DNA from: an uncultured Lachnospiraceae bacterium
GTDB lineage: Bacteria > Bacillota > Clostridia > Lachnospirales > Lachnospiraceae
Reading direction: 5' to 3'
DNA: 64,000 bases
Assembly: GCA_947589155.1 (NCBI GenBank)
Contig: CANQBH010000001.1
Coordinates: forward strand, 1-64,000
This document shows, in pieces, positions 29,775 through 39,090 of this stretch; position 1 is the first letter of the stretch, and every line of letters begins with the position of its first letter. Under the pieces are notes generated by a model that worked only from the letters and a program-made list of their open reading frames with translations, was not told the origin of the DNA and did not search any database. The position numbers and the translations under genes are program-made.

Positions 29775-31640
29775 ATGCCTTCATCATTTTTCGGACTGAC
29801 CGTAGCATATTCGGGATTGAACGCCGCACAGGCTTCCATCAACACGACCGCAAACAATATCTCCAACGTACAGACGGAAGGATACAGCCGCCAGAGCGTA
29901 AATCTCGTCGCGGCGTCCGCGCTGCGCTGCTATCAGCGGTACGGCAGCACGGGGATGGGCGTATCGGTCGATTCCGTGACGCAGACGCGGGACGGCTATT
30001 ACGATCTGAAATATTGGAACAATCAGGCGGATCTCGGACTGTATGAAAAGAAATACTACTATATGCAGCAGATCGAGAATTACTACGCCGACGGCAATCT
30101 CTCCGTCACGACGTCCGCCGGATTCTCCACGATATACAGCAAGATGTTCAACGCGCTTGAAACGGTACGGCACAACGCCGGCGACTCCTCCGTGCGCAAC
30201 GAATTTATCAGCGACGCGCAGGAACTCTGCACCTATTTCAACAGCACGGCGCAAAGGATGAAGGAACTCCAGAGTTCCATCAACGACGAGATCAAGACGA
30301 CGGTGCAGGACATCAACGCGATCGCGAAAAAGATCTCCATGCTGAACAAGCAGATCAATACGATCGAGATGGAGGGCGGCCACGCGAACGAACTGCGCGA
30401 CGCAAGGGCGCTTCTCGTGGACGAACTTTCCAAGATCATGCCGGTGACGATCGACGAGCAGCAGGTGGTCAACACGAACTTCCGCGACCAATATACGGGC
30501 GCGACCTATTATACGGTCAAGGTGAACGGCCAGCTTCTGGTCGACAATTACGAATATAACACGCTGGATGTCAAGAGCCGCGAAGAACGCTATAACCAGT
30601 CCGACATCGAAGGGCTTTACGATATCGTCTGGGCGGATACGGGGGCGACGTTCGACCCGACGGCCAGCACGATGAGCGGCGAACTCAAGGCGATGTTTGA
30701 GATCCGCGACGGCAACAACAGGGAAAACTTAAAAGGCACCGTGACTTCGACGACGGCGGGAAGCATTACGATCACAAACGCCAGTATCAGCGACATCGAC
30801 TTCATGAACCTTCCGGAGTCGGGCACGATCCTTGTGAACAACACGTACTATTATTACGACTCTTTCTCCTTTGAGACGGACGCGGAGGGCAACGTGACGT
30901 CCTATACGTTTAATTTGGAAAACACGCTCTCCTCCGCGGACCGTGCGAAACTCGGGGGCAAATCGCTGATCGTGGGCGACACGGTGGATTACATGGGCAT
31001 CCCGTACTATATGAACCAGATGAACACCTTCCTGCGCGCCTTCTGCCGCGCGTTCAACGAGATCGAACAGGAGGGCGTGGATCTGGACGGAAATTCCCTC
31101 GCGGATTACGCGTTCTTCGTTTCCGACAACAAGTTCGACGGTTCGGAGCGGAGCATGCTCGAGTCGGTCCTCGGAAGGACGAAGAACAGCGCGGACGGCG
31201 CGCTGACGTCCGAGTCCAATTCCTACTACAAATTGACGGCGGACAGCGTAGCCGTTGCGGATAAGACGTTAAAGGACCCGCGGATCTTCGCGACCGCGAC
31301 CAATACGGAATCGGACGGCGTGGACGCCAACGACCTTGTGGAGAGGCTGCAGCGCCTGCAGAGCAGGACGACGCTGTTCCGCGGCGGCGGCGGCGACACC
31401 TTCCTGCAATGTATCTACGCGGATATCACGGTGGATACGCAGGAATGTCAGATCTTCTCCGACAACTTCACCAGCATCGGGCAGCAGATCTCCAACCAGA
31501 GGATGTCGGTCTCCGGCGTGGACGAGGACGAGGAGGCACTCGATCTGATCAAGTTCCAGAACGCGTACAATCTGGCGTCAAAGTGTATCTCGGTGATGGA
31601 TGAACTTTACGACCAACTGATACTGAACACGGGAGTTTAA
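29775..31640 (+). CDS. flgK: Flagellar hook-associated protein 1 (FlgK), copy 2
   Basis: N-term AYSGLNAAQASINTTANNISNVQTEGYSRQ; C-term ALDLIKFQNAYNLASKCISVMDELYDQLI. Confidence 0.9.
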   Translation: MPSSFFGLTVAYSGLNAAQASINTTANNISNVQTEGYSRQSVNLVAASALRCYQRYGSTGMGVSVDSVTQTRDGYYDLKYWNNQADLGLYEKKYYYMQQIENYYADGNLSVTTSAGFSTIYSKMFNALETVRHNAGDSSVRNEFISDAQELCTYFNSTAQRMKELQSSINDEIKTTVQDINAIAKKISMLNKQINTIEMEGGHANELRDARALLVDELSKIMPVTIDEQQVVNTNFRDQYTGATYYTVKVNGQLLVDNYEYNTLDVKSREERYNQSDIEGLYDIVWADTGATFDPTASTMSGELKAMFEIRDGNNRENLKGTVTSTTAGSITITNASISDIDFMNLPESGTILVNNTYYYYDSFSFETDAEGNVTSYTFNLENTLSSADRAKLGGKSLIVGDTVDYMGIPYYMNQMNTFLRAFCRAFNEIEQEGVDLDGNSLADYAFFVSDNKFDGSERSMLESVLGRTKNSADGALTSESNSYYKLTADSVAVADKTLKDPRIFATATNTESDGVDANDLVERLQRLQSRTTLFRGGGGDTFLQCIYADITVDTQECQIFSDNFTSIGQQISNQRMSVSGVDEDEEALDLIKFQNAYNLASKCISVMDELYDQLILNTGV

Positions 31641-31706
31641 TACGCCGGAAGGGATCCGGCGGCACATACACGGACGTAGGAAAGAAAACCGATAGGAGGT
31701 AGACAG

Positions 31707-33212
31707 ATGAGAGTTACCAACAATATGATCATGCGGAATTCTTCTTACAACATCAACGGAACAAAGGGAATGGTCAACACTTCCGCAAACCAGATGACCA
31801 CGCAGAAAAAGATCAGCCGTCCTTCGGAAGATCCGGTCGTAGCGATCCGTTCCCTGCGGCTGAACACGAGTCTGGATCGGGTCAGCCAATACTACAAAAA
31901 GAACATACCGGACGCGGAATCATGGCTGGACGTTACGGAGACCGCGCTCCTGAACATGAAGACGCTGATGACGGATATGCGGACGCAGACGGTCAACGGC
32001 GCGACGGACACGCTGACGCAGGAGAACCGCAACACGATCCTCGCGCAGCTCAAGGCACTTCAGCAGCAGATCTTTGCGGAAGGCAACGCGGACTATGCGG
32101 GCCGCACCGTGTTTACGGGCTTCCGCACAAACAAAGACCTTGTCTTTACGGAGAACGACGAAACGACCAGTTACGCGATCGAGCAGCGGTTTAACGGAAC
32201 CGACCTTGAGAGTTTCAGTTACTTTACCGGAGACGTAAAGGTGCCGACGACGGAAGCGGAGGTCATGGGAAACGCGATCTCCGATACGACCAAGACTTCG
32301 TACTACCGCCTGCGCACGGCGTATAAAGACGTGGACGAACTGACTTCGTTCTCCTATACCTACGACGGCGCGACGACGACGCCGACGGTCACTTCCTACG
32401 ATACCGAAGACGACTGGGCGGCGGCAACGGGCCTCAAGGAAGTGGATCCGGACGCAATCGTCTTCATCAGGGAGACCGGCGATCTGATCGTCGGCGATAA
32501 CGTGGCGGCGGAACTCAAATCCCACCACGCGCAGATCACCATGACCTACGACAAGACCGGCTTCAACAAAGGCGAACTTCGGCCGGAATATTACTTCAAC
32601 TGCACGGATCAGACGGATCCGCTGAACACGATCGACTATGAAAAATTCGACGCCGACGGAAACGAGATCGGCTACGACATCAATTACACCGTCTCCGCGA
32701 ACCAGACGCTGACCGTCAATCTCGAAGCGTCCGACGCGTTCAGCGGCGACATCCTTCGGGATATGGACGACATGATCGCGGCGGTGACGCGGGCGCTTAA
32801 CGCGCATGACAAACTCGACAATATCAAGTCGATGATGGAGGAGACGCAGTACGACGATCCGGCTTCGCAGGAGCGGCTGCAAAAGTGGCTGTCCGCGGCG
32901 CAGAAGGAAGCGGACTACGCCGACGACAATCTGCAAAAGATGTATAGCGCGGAACTCGGCAAGGTCGACGGCTATCTGACAAACCTCAACCTCGCGCTGA
33001 CAAAAGTCGGCTGTACGGAAGACCAGCTGCGCCTGACCGAGGTGCGCGTGAGCAATCAGGACGAGACGCTTCAGGAATTGCAGTCGCAGAACGACGACAT
33101 GGAGATCTCGGACATCATCATCCAGTACACCGCCGCGTACAACGCCTACAACGCCTCCCTGACGGCGGCGTCACGGCTCGGCGAAATGACACTGTTGAAT
33201 TACATCCGATAA
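31707..33212 (+). CDS. flgL: Flagellar hook-associated protein 3 (FlgL)
   Basis: MRVTNNMIMRNSSYNINGTKG...KKISRPSEDPVVA flagellin-like N-terminus in hook-junction context. Confidence 0.9.
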   Translation: MRVTNNMIMRNSSYNINGTKGMVNTSANQMTTQKKISRPSEDPVVAIRSLRLNTSLDRVSQYYKKNIPDAESWLDVTETALLNMKTLMTDMRTQTVNGATDTLTQENRNTILAQLKALQQQIFAEGNADYAGRTVFTGFRTNKDLVFTENDETTSYAIEQRFNGTDLESFSYFTGDVKVPTTEAEVMGNAISDTTKTSYYRLRTAYKDVDELTSFSYTYDGATTTPTVTSYDTEDDWAAATGLKEVDPDAIVFIRETGDLIVGDNVAAELKSHHAQITMTYDKTGFNKGELRPEYYFNCTDQTDPLNTIDYEKFDADGNEIGYDINYTVSANQTLTVNLEASDAFSGDILRDMDDMIAAVTRALNAHDKLDNIKSMMEETQYDDPASQERLQKWLSAAQKEADYADDNLQKMYSAELGKVDGYLTNLNLALTKVGCTEDQLRLTEVRVSNQDETLQELQSQNDDMEISDIIIQYTAAYNAYNASLTAASRLGEMTLLNYIR

Positions 33213-33250
33213 TATTATAAAATGAAACAAAGAAAAAGAAAGGACAGGCC

Positions 33251-33712
33251 ATGGGAGTAAAAACAAGATTATTTGGGGAGATCGCTATCGAAGACGAAAA
33301 GATCATCACGCTGCCGGCGGGACTGATCGGATTTCCCGACATGAAAAAATTCACGCTGATCTTTGACGAAGAAAAGAAAGGAAATATCATGTGGTTCCAG
33401 TCTCTCGACGAGCCGCAGTTCGCGATGCCGGTGCTCGATCCGAACCTTTTGGATATCGGATACAATCCGGTCGTCAACGACGAATTGCTGCTGCCGCTCG
33501 GAGAACTGCGCGAGGACAACCTCTTTGTGCTCGTGACGCTGACCGTACCGGCCGACGTGAAGAAGATGACGGTCAACCTCCGCGCGCCGCTCGTAATCAA
33601 TACGGAAACGATGCTCGCGGGCCAGATCATGGTGGAAGACGAAGACGCGCCGATCCGCTTCCCGATCTATGAAGTCTTAAAGAAAGCAAAAGAAGGGAAG
33701 GGTGGTGAGTAA
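33251..33712 (+). CDS. fliW: Flagellar assembly factor FliW
   Basis: TRLFGEIAIEDEKIITLPAGLIGFPDMKKF; adjacent to csrA. Confidence 0.92.
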   Translation: MGVKTRLFGEIAIEDEKIITLPAGLIGFPDMKKFTLIFDEEKKGNIMWFQSLDEPQFAMPVLDPNLLDIGYNPVVNDELLLPLGELREDNLFVLVTLTVPADVKKMTVNLRAPLVINTETMLAGQIMVEDEDAPIRFPIYEVLKKAKEGKGGE

Positions 33713-33714
33713 GA

Positions 33715-33930
33715 ATGCTGGCATTAACGAGAAAAAAGGGAGAGTCCCTTATCATCAACAATAACATCGAGGTGACGATCCTCGAGATCCGCGGCGATCA
33801 GGTTAAGGTAGGTATTTCTGCTCCGAAGGAAGTTCCGGTCTACCGGCAGGAAGTCTACTTGCAGATTCAGGAAGAAACGCGGGAAGCAATGAACGTCGAA
33901 AGCGTGGACGCGCTCAACGAACTTTTTTAA
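33715..33930 (+). CDS. csrA: Carbon storage regulator CsrA
   Basis: MLALTRKKGESLIINNNIEVTILEIRGDQVKVGISAPKEVPVYRQEVY. Confidence 0.97.
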   Translation: MLALTRKKGESLIINNNIEVTILEIRGDQVKVGISAPKEVPVYRQEVYLQIQEETREAMNVESVDALNELF

Positions 33931-33939
33931 CAAAAGCGG

Positions 33940-33973
33940 CCCCAAGATCAAAAAGATTTTGGGGTCTTTTTTT
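33940..33973 (+). terminator. Rho-independent terminator after csrA
   Basis: CCCCAAGATC...GATTTTGGGG followed by a TTTTTTT run. Confidence 0.85.
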
Positions 33974-33982
33974 ATTTGGGGG

Positions 33983-34009
33983 TTAAAAATCCAAATTTGT
34001 GTCCGATAT
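33983..34009 (+). promoter_or_regulatory. Putative sigma-28 promoter for flaG-fliD-fliS
   Basis: TTAA-N15-TCCGATAT (or TAAA-N14-TCCGATAT). Confidence 0.75.
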
Positions 34010-34089
34010 ACATGATAGAAATAACGTCAACTATGCATTTGTACGCGCCGGATCCGTTCGGCGGGATAAACGCACATGGAGGTGGAAAG

Positions 34090-34509
34090 ATGAAAGTAGA
34101 AGGAATCAACAGCGTCAGCGGCAACTATTCCGGACAGGGAAGTCAGGGAACCGCATCCGTGCAGCAGGCATCGTCCTCTGCTCCGGAAAAACAGGGAATG
34201 AGACGGCCATCTTCCGCTTGGGAAGCGGGCGCGGCTCCGGCGGCTTACGACATCGCGGATCCGCAGGCAAAGCGCGAAGAAGGGCAGGCAAGCAATGAAC
34301 AGATCCGCCAGGCGGTGGACACGATCAACAAGAACACGCGCAACGAGGAGGCCATCTTCGGCATCCACGAAGGAACGAACCGCGTGACGATCAAGATCGT
34401 AGACCGTCAGACGAAACAGGTCATCAAGGAGTTTCCTCCGGAAAAGACCCTCGACATGATCGCGAAGGTCTGGGAGATGGCAGGTATCATGGTGGACGAG
34501 AGAAGATAG
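34090..34509 (+). CDS. flaG: FlaG family protein
   Basis: C-terminal GTNRVTIKIVDRQTKQVIKEFPPEKTLDMIAKVWEMAGIMVDERR; start inside the longer ORF 33976. Confidence 0.88.
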   Translation: MKVEGINSVSGNYSGQGSQGTASVQQASSSAPEKQGMRRPSSAWEAGAAPAAYDIADPQAKREEGQASNEQIRQAVDTINKNTRNEEAIFGIHEGTNRVTIKIVDRQTKQVIKEFPPEKTLDMIAKVWEMAGIMVDERR

Positions 34510-34519
34510 GAGGCGGACT

Positions 34520-36895
34520 ATGTCAACAATTCGTATGTCAGGCATGATATCCGGGCTGGATACGGAAGCGATCGTATCCGCGATGGTTGCGACCCGGGTA
34601 GCCAAAAAAGAAAAATTACAAAAATCACAGACGCTGCTTTCTTGGAAGCAGGACGCCTATAAGGCAATCAACGCAAAGGTTTACAGTTTATACAGCAAGA
34701 TCGGCAATCTGCGGTTTTCTTCCGCATACAGCATGAAGAAGACTACGGTCTCCGATCCGACGAAGGCGACGATCACGGCGAGCGGTGAAGCGATCAACGG
34801 CACGCAGACGCTCGAAGTGCGTCAGTTGGCGCGCTCCGGTTATCTGACCGGCGCAAAATTAAGCGAAGGCACGACGTCTTCCACGACGCTCGGCCAGTTG
34901 GGCTACACCGGCGAGGATACGACGATCACGGTGCGGACCGCGGACGGCGCGAAAGACATCAAGATCGGAAAGAATACGACGGTCGACCAGCTGGTGACTT
35001 CCTTAAACAACGCGGGCGTGCGCGCAAGTTTTGACGCGGGCAACAGCCGGATCTTTGTCAGCGCGAAGGAGACCGGTACCGCAAACGATTTTTCCCTGAC
35101 CGCGTCCGACTTATCCGGCCTCAAGGCTCTGGCGGCCGCCGGACTCAGCGTGGAATCCGAAGCCAATAACGCGGCCTATGCGAGGGCGGCTTCCTACGCG
35201 AAGGGACTGACCGCGATCGACGGCAACGGCCGGATCGTCTCTTACTTTGAATTGGATAAGGACGGCAATCTGGTCTATGACGAGGACGGCAACCCAAAGA
35301 TCAACGAGGCGCTCAAAGATCTGAACCTTTCAGACGAGCAGATCCGCGGCGCAACGGAGCAGTCGATCAAGGAGATCCTCGAAAACTTAAAAAACGCTTA
35401 TAACAGCAATGCGGAACTCGACCTCGAGCAGCGCGAAATTCAGGAAAAGATCAACTATTCCGTAGCAAAGGACGCGATCAACAGTTTCCTCGAAGACAAC
35501 GCCGGAGATCCGGATAAAAAAGCCAAGGCGGAGCAGCTGGTCTCTCTCCTCAGCGTCGACAATAAAAAATACAGTTACGTGGAAGAAGACGGCAGCATTA
35601 CCGAGAACTACGAGAAATACCACGCCGGAACTTCCGTACAGGATAAGATCACGGAACTTGCCAAAGACCTCGGCCTCATCACCGAGGAGACCGACGAGTT
35701 CGGCGCGACCTCGCAGGACCGCAGCGCGCTCGACAAATTGCAGGCAAACGTCACGACCGCAGACGCGATCGACAAGAACGCCGTTCTGACCGACGACGAC
35801 AAGCAGGCGTATTACATCGATGAAGAAGGACGCAAGGCGCTCTCCGCAGAAGACGGACGCCTGACGCAGATCGCGCAGGAGCGGAAAGCAAATCAGGCGG
35901 TTATCAACGATCCGACCAACAGATATTGGGACATCGGAAATTACGCGGGCGTGGATATCGACGAACTTGCGTCTTCCATCACCGACAAGATCATGCTCGG
36001 CAAGCGTATCGCGACCGGCGAGGAGGAGATCCCGATCAGCGCGGGCGCGACCCGCGTAGACGCGCAGGACGCGCAGATCGTCTTAAACGGCGCGGATTAT
36101 ACATCGTCCACCAACACGTTTACCGTCAACGGCCTGACGATCAAGGCGACCGCGGAGACGACGCCGGGACAGACGATCACGATCTCCACGGATACGGATA
36201 CGCAGGGACTCTACGACAAGATCAAAGATTTCCTGTCCGAATACAATTCGCTCATCAACGAACTGTCGAGCCTCTACAACGCGGATTCCGCATCCGGATA
36301 CGAACCGCTGACGGACGAGGAAAAATCCGAGATGTCCGACTCCGACATTGAAAAATGGGAGCAGAAGATCAAAGACTCGCTGCTGCGGCGCGACTCCACG
36401 ATCGGCGGCGTGATGGACGCGATGACGAACGCGATGATGCAGGCCTACACGGTAAACGGAAAGACCTATACGCTGGGAAGTTTCGGTATCCAGACGCTCG
36501 GCTATCTGAATGCGGCAAAGAATGAGAACTACGCGTACCACATCGCGGGCGACTCCGAGGACAGCGTTTCCGCCGGAAGCGCAGACAAACTCATGGCGGC
36601 GCTGACGCAGGATCCGGACGCCGTGATCGACTTTATGAAGCAGCTGGCGAGCGGACTCTATGACAGCCTCGACAAAAAAATGAAGGGCACCAACCTCAGC
36701 AGCGTTTACACGATCTACAACGACAAGCAGATGGCGTCCGAGTACAGCAGTTATACAAAGCAGATCAAGGACTGGGAGAAGAAGATCCAGGAGATGGAGG
36801 ATCGCTATTACAAGCAGTATTCCAATATGGAGAAGCAGCTGGCGGCAATGCAGAACGCGACGTCTTCTCTGACGTCTCTGTTTGGCAACAAGTAG
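34520..36895 (+). CDS. fliD: Flagellar filament cap protein FliD
   Basis: MSTIRMSGMISGLDTEAIVSAMV N-terminus; FliD C-terminal region; 791 aa. Confidence 0.92.
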   Translation: MSTIRMSGMISGLDTEAIVSAMVATRVAKKEKLQKSQTLLSWKQDAYKAINAKVYSLYSKIGNLRFSSAYSMKKTTVSDPTKATITASGEAINGTQTLEVRQLARSGYLTGAKLSEGTTSSTTLGQLGYTGEDTTITVRTADGAKDIKIGKNTTVDQLVTSLNNAGVRASFDAGNSRIFVSAKETGTANDFSLTASDLSGLKALAAAGLSVESEANNAAYARAASYAKGLTAIDGNGRIVSYFELDKDGNLVYDEDGNPKINEALKDLNLSDEQIRGATEQSIKEILENLKNAYNSNAELDLEQREIQEKINYSVAKDAINSFLEDNAGDPDKKAKAEQLVSLLSVDNKKYSYVEEDGSITENYEKYHAGTSVQDKITELAKDLGLITEETDEFGATSQDRSALDKLQANVTTADAIDKNAVLTDDDKQAYYIDEEGRKALSAEDGRLTQIAQERKANQAVINDPTNRYWDIGNYAGVDIDELASSITDKIMLGKRIATGEEEIPISAGATRVDAQDAQIVLNGADYTSSTNTFTVNGLTIKATAETTPGQTITISTDTDTQGLYDKIKDFLSEYNSLINELSSLYNADSASGYEPLTDEEKSEMSDSDIEKWEQKIKDSLLRRDSTIGGVMDAMTNAMMQAYTVNGKTYTLGSFGIQTLGYLNAAKNENYAYHIAGDSEDSVSAGSADKLMAALTQDPDAVIDFMKQLASGLYDSLDKKMKGTNLSSVYTIYNDKQMASEYSSYTKQIKDWEKKIQEMEDRYYKQYSNMEKQLAAMQNATSSLTSLFGNK

Positions 36896-36913
36896 GATAC
36901 AGGGAGGTAACGT

Positions 36914-37303
36914 ATGACACAGGCAAACGGATATTCCTCATACAAAAACAGCAAGATCATGACGGCGTCGCCTGCGGAACTGACGCTCATGCTCTATGAA
37001 GGAGCAATCAAGTTCTGCAATATCGCGATCGTCGCGATCGAGAACAAGGATTATGCGAAGGCCAACACCAACATCCAGAAAGCGGAGCGCATCATCGGAG
37101 AATTTCAGGCGTCGCTGGATTTCAAATATGAGGTTGCCAACGACTTTAATAACGTATATAGTTATCTTATGGAACGGCTGATCCGCGCGAACATGAAAAA
37201 AGACACGGAGATCCTCGAAGAAGTCTTAAAGCATTTGAGGACCATGCGGGATACCTGGAAAGAAGTCATGCAGAAGACCAAGAACGGAACGGTCGTCGCA
37301 TAG
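36914..37303 (+). CDS. fliS: Flagellar export chaperone FliS
   Basis: YKNSKIMTASPAELTLMLYEGAIKFCNIA. Confidence 0.95.
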   Translation: MTQANGYSSYKNSKIMTASPAELTLMLYEGAIKFCNIAIVAIENKDYAKANTNIQKAERIIGEFQASLDFKYEVANDFNNVYSYLMERLIRANMKKDTEILEEVLKHLRTMRDTWKEVMQKTKNGTVVA

Positions 37304-37313
37304 GAAGGTGCGT

Positions 37314-37793
37314 ATGTCGGAAAAGAACTATATACAGATGATGGAGGACAGTCTGGAAAAAAAGATCGATATCCTCCGGCAGCTGCAGGTGCTCTGCGAA
37401 GAACAGAAGGAGATCCTCGAAGATCCGGCGTCGACGCCGGAAGCGCTCGAGGAGAACGTCGAACGCAAGGAGCAGATGATCCAAAAACTCGCGGCCATGG
37501 ACGACGGCTTTGAACAGTTGTATCAGCGGGTGGAAGGCGCGCTCGAGGAGCACCGCGAAACTTACCGCGAAAACATCGCGAGGATGCAGGAGATGATCCG
37601 CGACATCACGCAGCGCAGCGCGAGGCTTCAGGTGCAGGAGCAGCGCAATAAGGAACTCGCCAAACAAAAATTCGGCAGCGTCCGCGCGCAGATCAAAGAA
37701 CTCCGCCAGAGCAGCCGCGCCGTCACGTCTTATTATCAGAACATGACAAGGAACGCGGCAAGCGATCCGCAATTCATGGATAGTAAAAAATAA
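37314..37793 (+). CDS. FliT-like flagellar chaperone (tentative)
   Basis: Coiled-coil ~160 aa protein directly after fliS; no strong motif. Confidence 0.5.
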   Translation: MSEKNYIQMMEDSLEKKIDILRQLQVLCEEQKEILEDPASTPEALEENVERKEQMIQKLAAMDDGFEQLYQRVEGALEEHRETYRENIARMQEMIRDITQRSARLQVQEQRNKELAKQKFGSVRAQIKELRQSSRAVTSYYQNMTRNAASDPQFMDSKK

Positions 37794-37822
37794 ATTTTTT
37801 TCAAAAAAATTTATTTTTGCTA

Positions 37823-37849
37823 TAAAGTATCGGAGGATTCCTCCGATAT
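37823..37849 (+). promoter_or_regulatory. Putative sigma-28 promoter for fliC copy 1
   Basis: TAAA-N15-TCCGATAT. Confidence 0.85.
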
Positions 37850-37879
37850 AAAAGGTACAAGGGCACAAAAAGCCCGAGA

Positions 37880-37914
37880 GTGGATGCCTCGGAGTGTACG
37901 GCCTTGGCGTCCAC
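37880..37914 (+). promoter_or_regulatory. Structured fliC1 5' leader hairpin
   Basis: GTGGATGCC / GGCGTCCAC 9-bp stem (one G-U), loop contains GGA. Confidence 0.55.
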
Positions 37915-37937
37915 GGTAACCAAATCATTTTTAGCAC

Positions 37938-37957
37938 ATCTGCCAAGGATGACAGAT
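37938..37957 (+). promoter_or_regulatory. Putative CsrA-binding hairpin in fliC1 leader
   Basis: ATCTG-ccaaggatga-CAGAT with CAAGGATG in the loop; second GGA (CAAGGAGG) at the Shine-Dalgarno, 37964-37972. Confidence 0.7.
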
Positions 37958-37979
37958 CATTTTCAAGGAGGAAAAAGCT

Positions 37980-38804
37980 ATGGTAGTACAACACAACATG
38001 CAGGCAGCAAATGCTAGCCGCGTACTTAACGTAACCGCAAATCAGCAGGCGAAGAGCACGGAGAAGTTATCTTCCGGTTATCGGATCAACCGTGCAGCAG
38101 ACGATGCAGCAGGTCTTTCCATTTCTGAAAAGATGCGCAAGCAGATCAGAGGTCTTGACCGTGCATCAACGAACGCACAGGACGGTGTTTCCGCTGTGCA
38201 GACCGCAGAAGGTGCGCTGGCAGAAGTTCATTCCATGTTACAGCGTATGAACGAACTGGCAGTACAGGCAGCCAACGGCACGAACTCTTCAACGGACATC
38301 AGTTCCATCAGCGACGAAGTTCAGCAGTTGCAGACAGAGATTACCCGTATCGCAAATACGACCGACTTCAACGGCAAGTTCATGTTGCAGAAGGGCGGCG
38401 GCGATACCGACATCTTCGTTGGTTATACGACAGCTAGCGAAAACAACATCTCAATCAAGGCGCAGGATCTGAACAAGGTTGCCACCGATATCGGCACGGC
38501 TACTAAAGGTTTTTCAACATCAGGCGAAGCAAAGACACTTCTTGGTGAGGTTTCCACAGCAATCGAGTCCGTATCTAAGATGAGATCTACATTTGGTGCC
38601 GTACAGAACCGTCTGGAGCACACGATCGACAACTTGGACAACGTTGTTGAGAACGTAACCGCAGCAGAGTCCCGTATCCGTGATACCGATATGGCTGACG
38701 AGATGGTTAGGTTCAGTAAGAACAACATTCTTACGCAGGCTGGACAGTCAATGCTGGCTCAGGCTAACACATCAACGCAGGGCGTACTGGCATTACTTCA
38801 GTAA
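37980..38804 (+). CDS. fliC: Flagellin, copy 1
   Basis: MVVQHNMQAANASRVLN...STEKLSSGYRINRAADDAAGLSISEKMR; C-term ILTQAGQSMLAQANTSTQGVLALLQ; 274 aa. Confidence 0.98.
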   Translation: MVVQHNMQAANASRVLNVTANQQAKSTEKLSSGYRINRAADDAAGLSISEKMRKQIRGLDRASTNAQDGVSAVQTAEGALAEVHSMLQRMNELAVQAANGTNSSTDISSISDEVQQLQTEITRIANTTDFNGKFMLQKGGGDTDIFVGYTTASENNISIKAQDLNKVATDIGTATKGFSTSGEAKTLLGEVSTAIESVSKMRSTFGAVQNRLEHTIDNLDNVVENVTAAESRIRDTDMADEMVRFSKNNILTQAGQSMLAQANTSTQGVLALLQ

Positions 38805-38854
38805 TCACAGGATTACAAGGGAAACGATAGTATTCGTACACAATACTTGGCGCA

Positions 38855-38883
38855 GGGCTATACCGAAAGGTATAGCCCTTTTT
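38855..38883 (+). terminator. Rho-independent terminator after fliC1
   Basis: GGGCTATACC-GAAA-GGTATAGCCC-TTTTT. Confidence 0.95.
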
Positions 38884-38938
38884 CCGTGCAAAAGGGCGGA
38901 TAATAGGGCGCAAAAAATAAAAAAATTAAAAAAAGGGG

Positions 38939-38965
38939 TTAAGTGATCGGATTTTTCTCCGATAT
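38939..38965 (+). promoter_or_regulatory. Putative sigma-28 promoter for fliC copy 2
   Basis: TTAA-N15-TCCGATAT. Confidence 0.8.
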
Positions 38966-39054
38966 ACAATGTGTAAAGCAAAGGAGATGCTTACAGAAGT
39001 ATCGTAATGATAACCGGTGTCAGATACTTCGGGAAGGAAAAATAAACAAGAGCG

Positions 39055-39071
39055 GGCAGCAGGAAGTTGCC
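39055..39071 (+). promoter_or_regulatory. Putative CsrA-binding hairpin in fliC2 leader
   Basis: GGCAGC-AGGAA-GTTGCC (6 bp incl. one G-U) with AGGAA loop; second GGA at the CAAGGAGGA Shine-Dalgarno (39075-39083). Confidence 0.65.
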
Positions 39072-39090
39072 TTTCAAGGAGGAAAAGATT

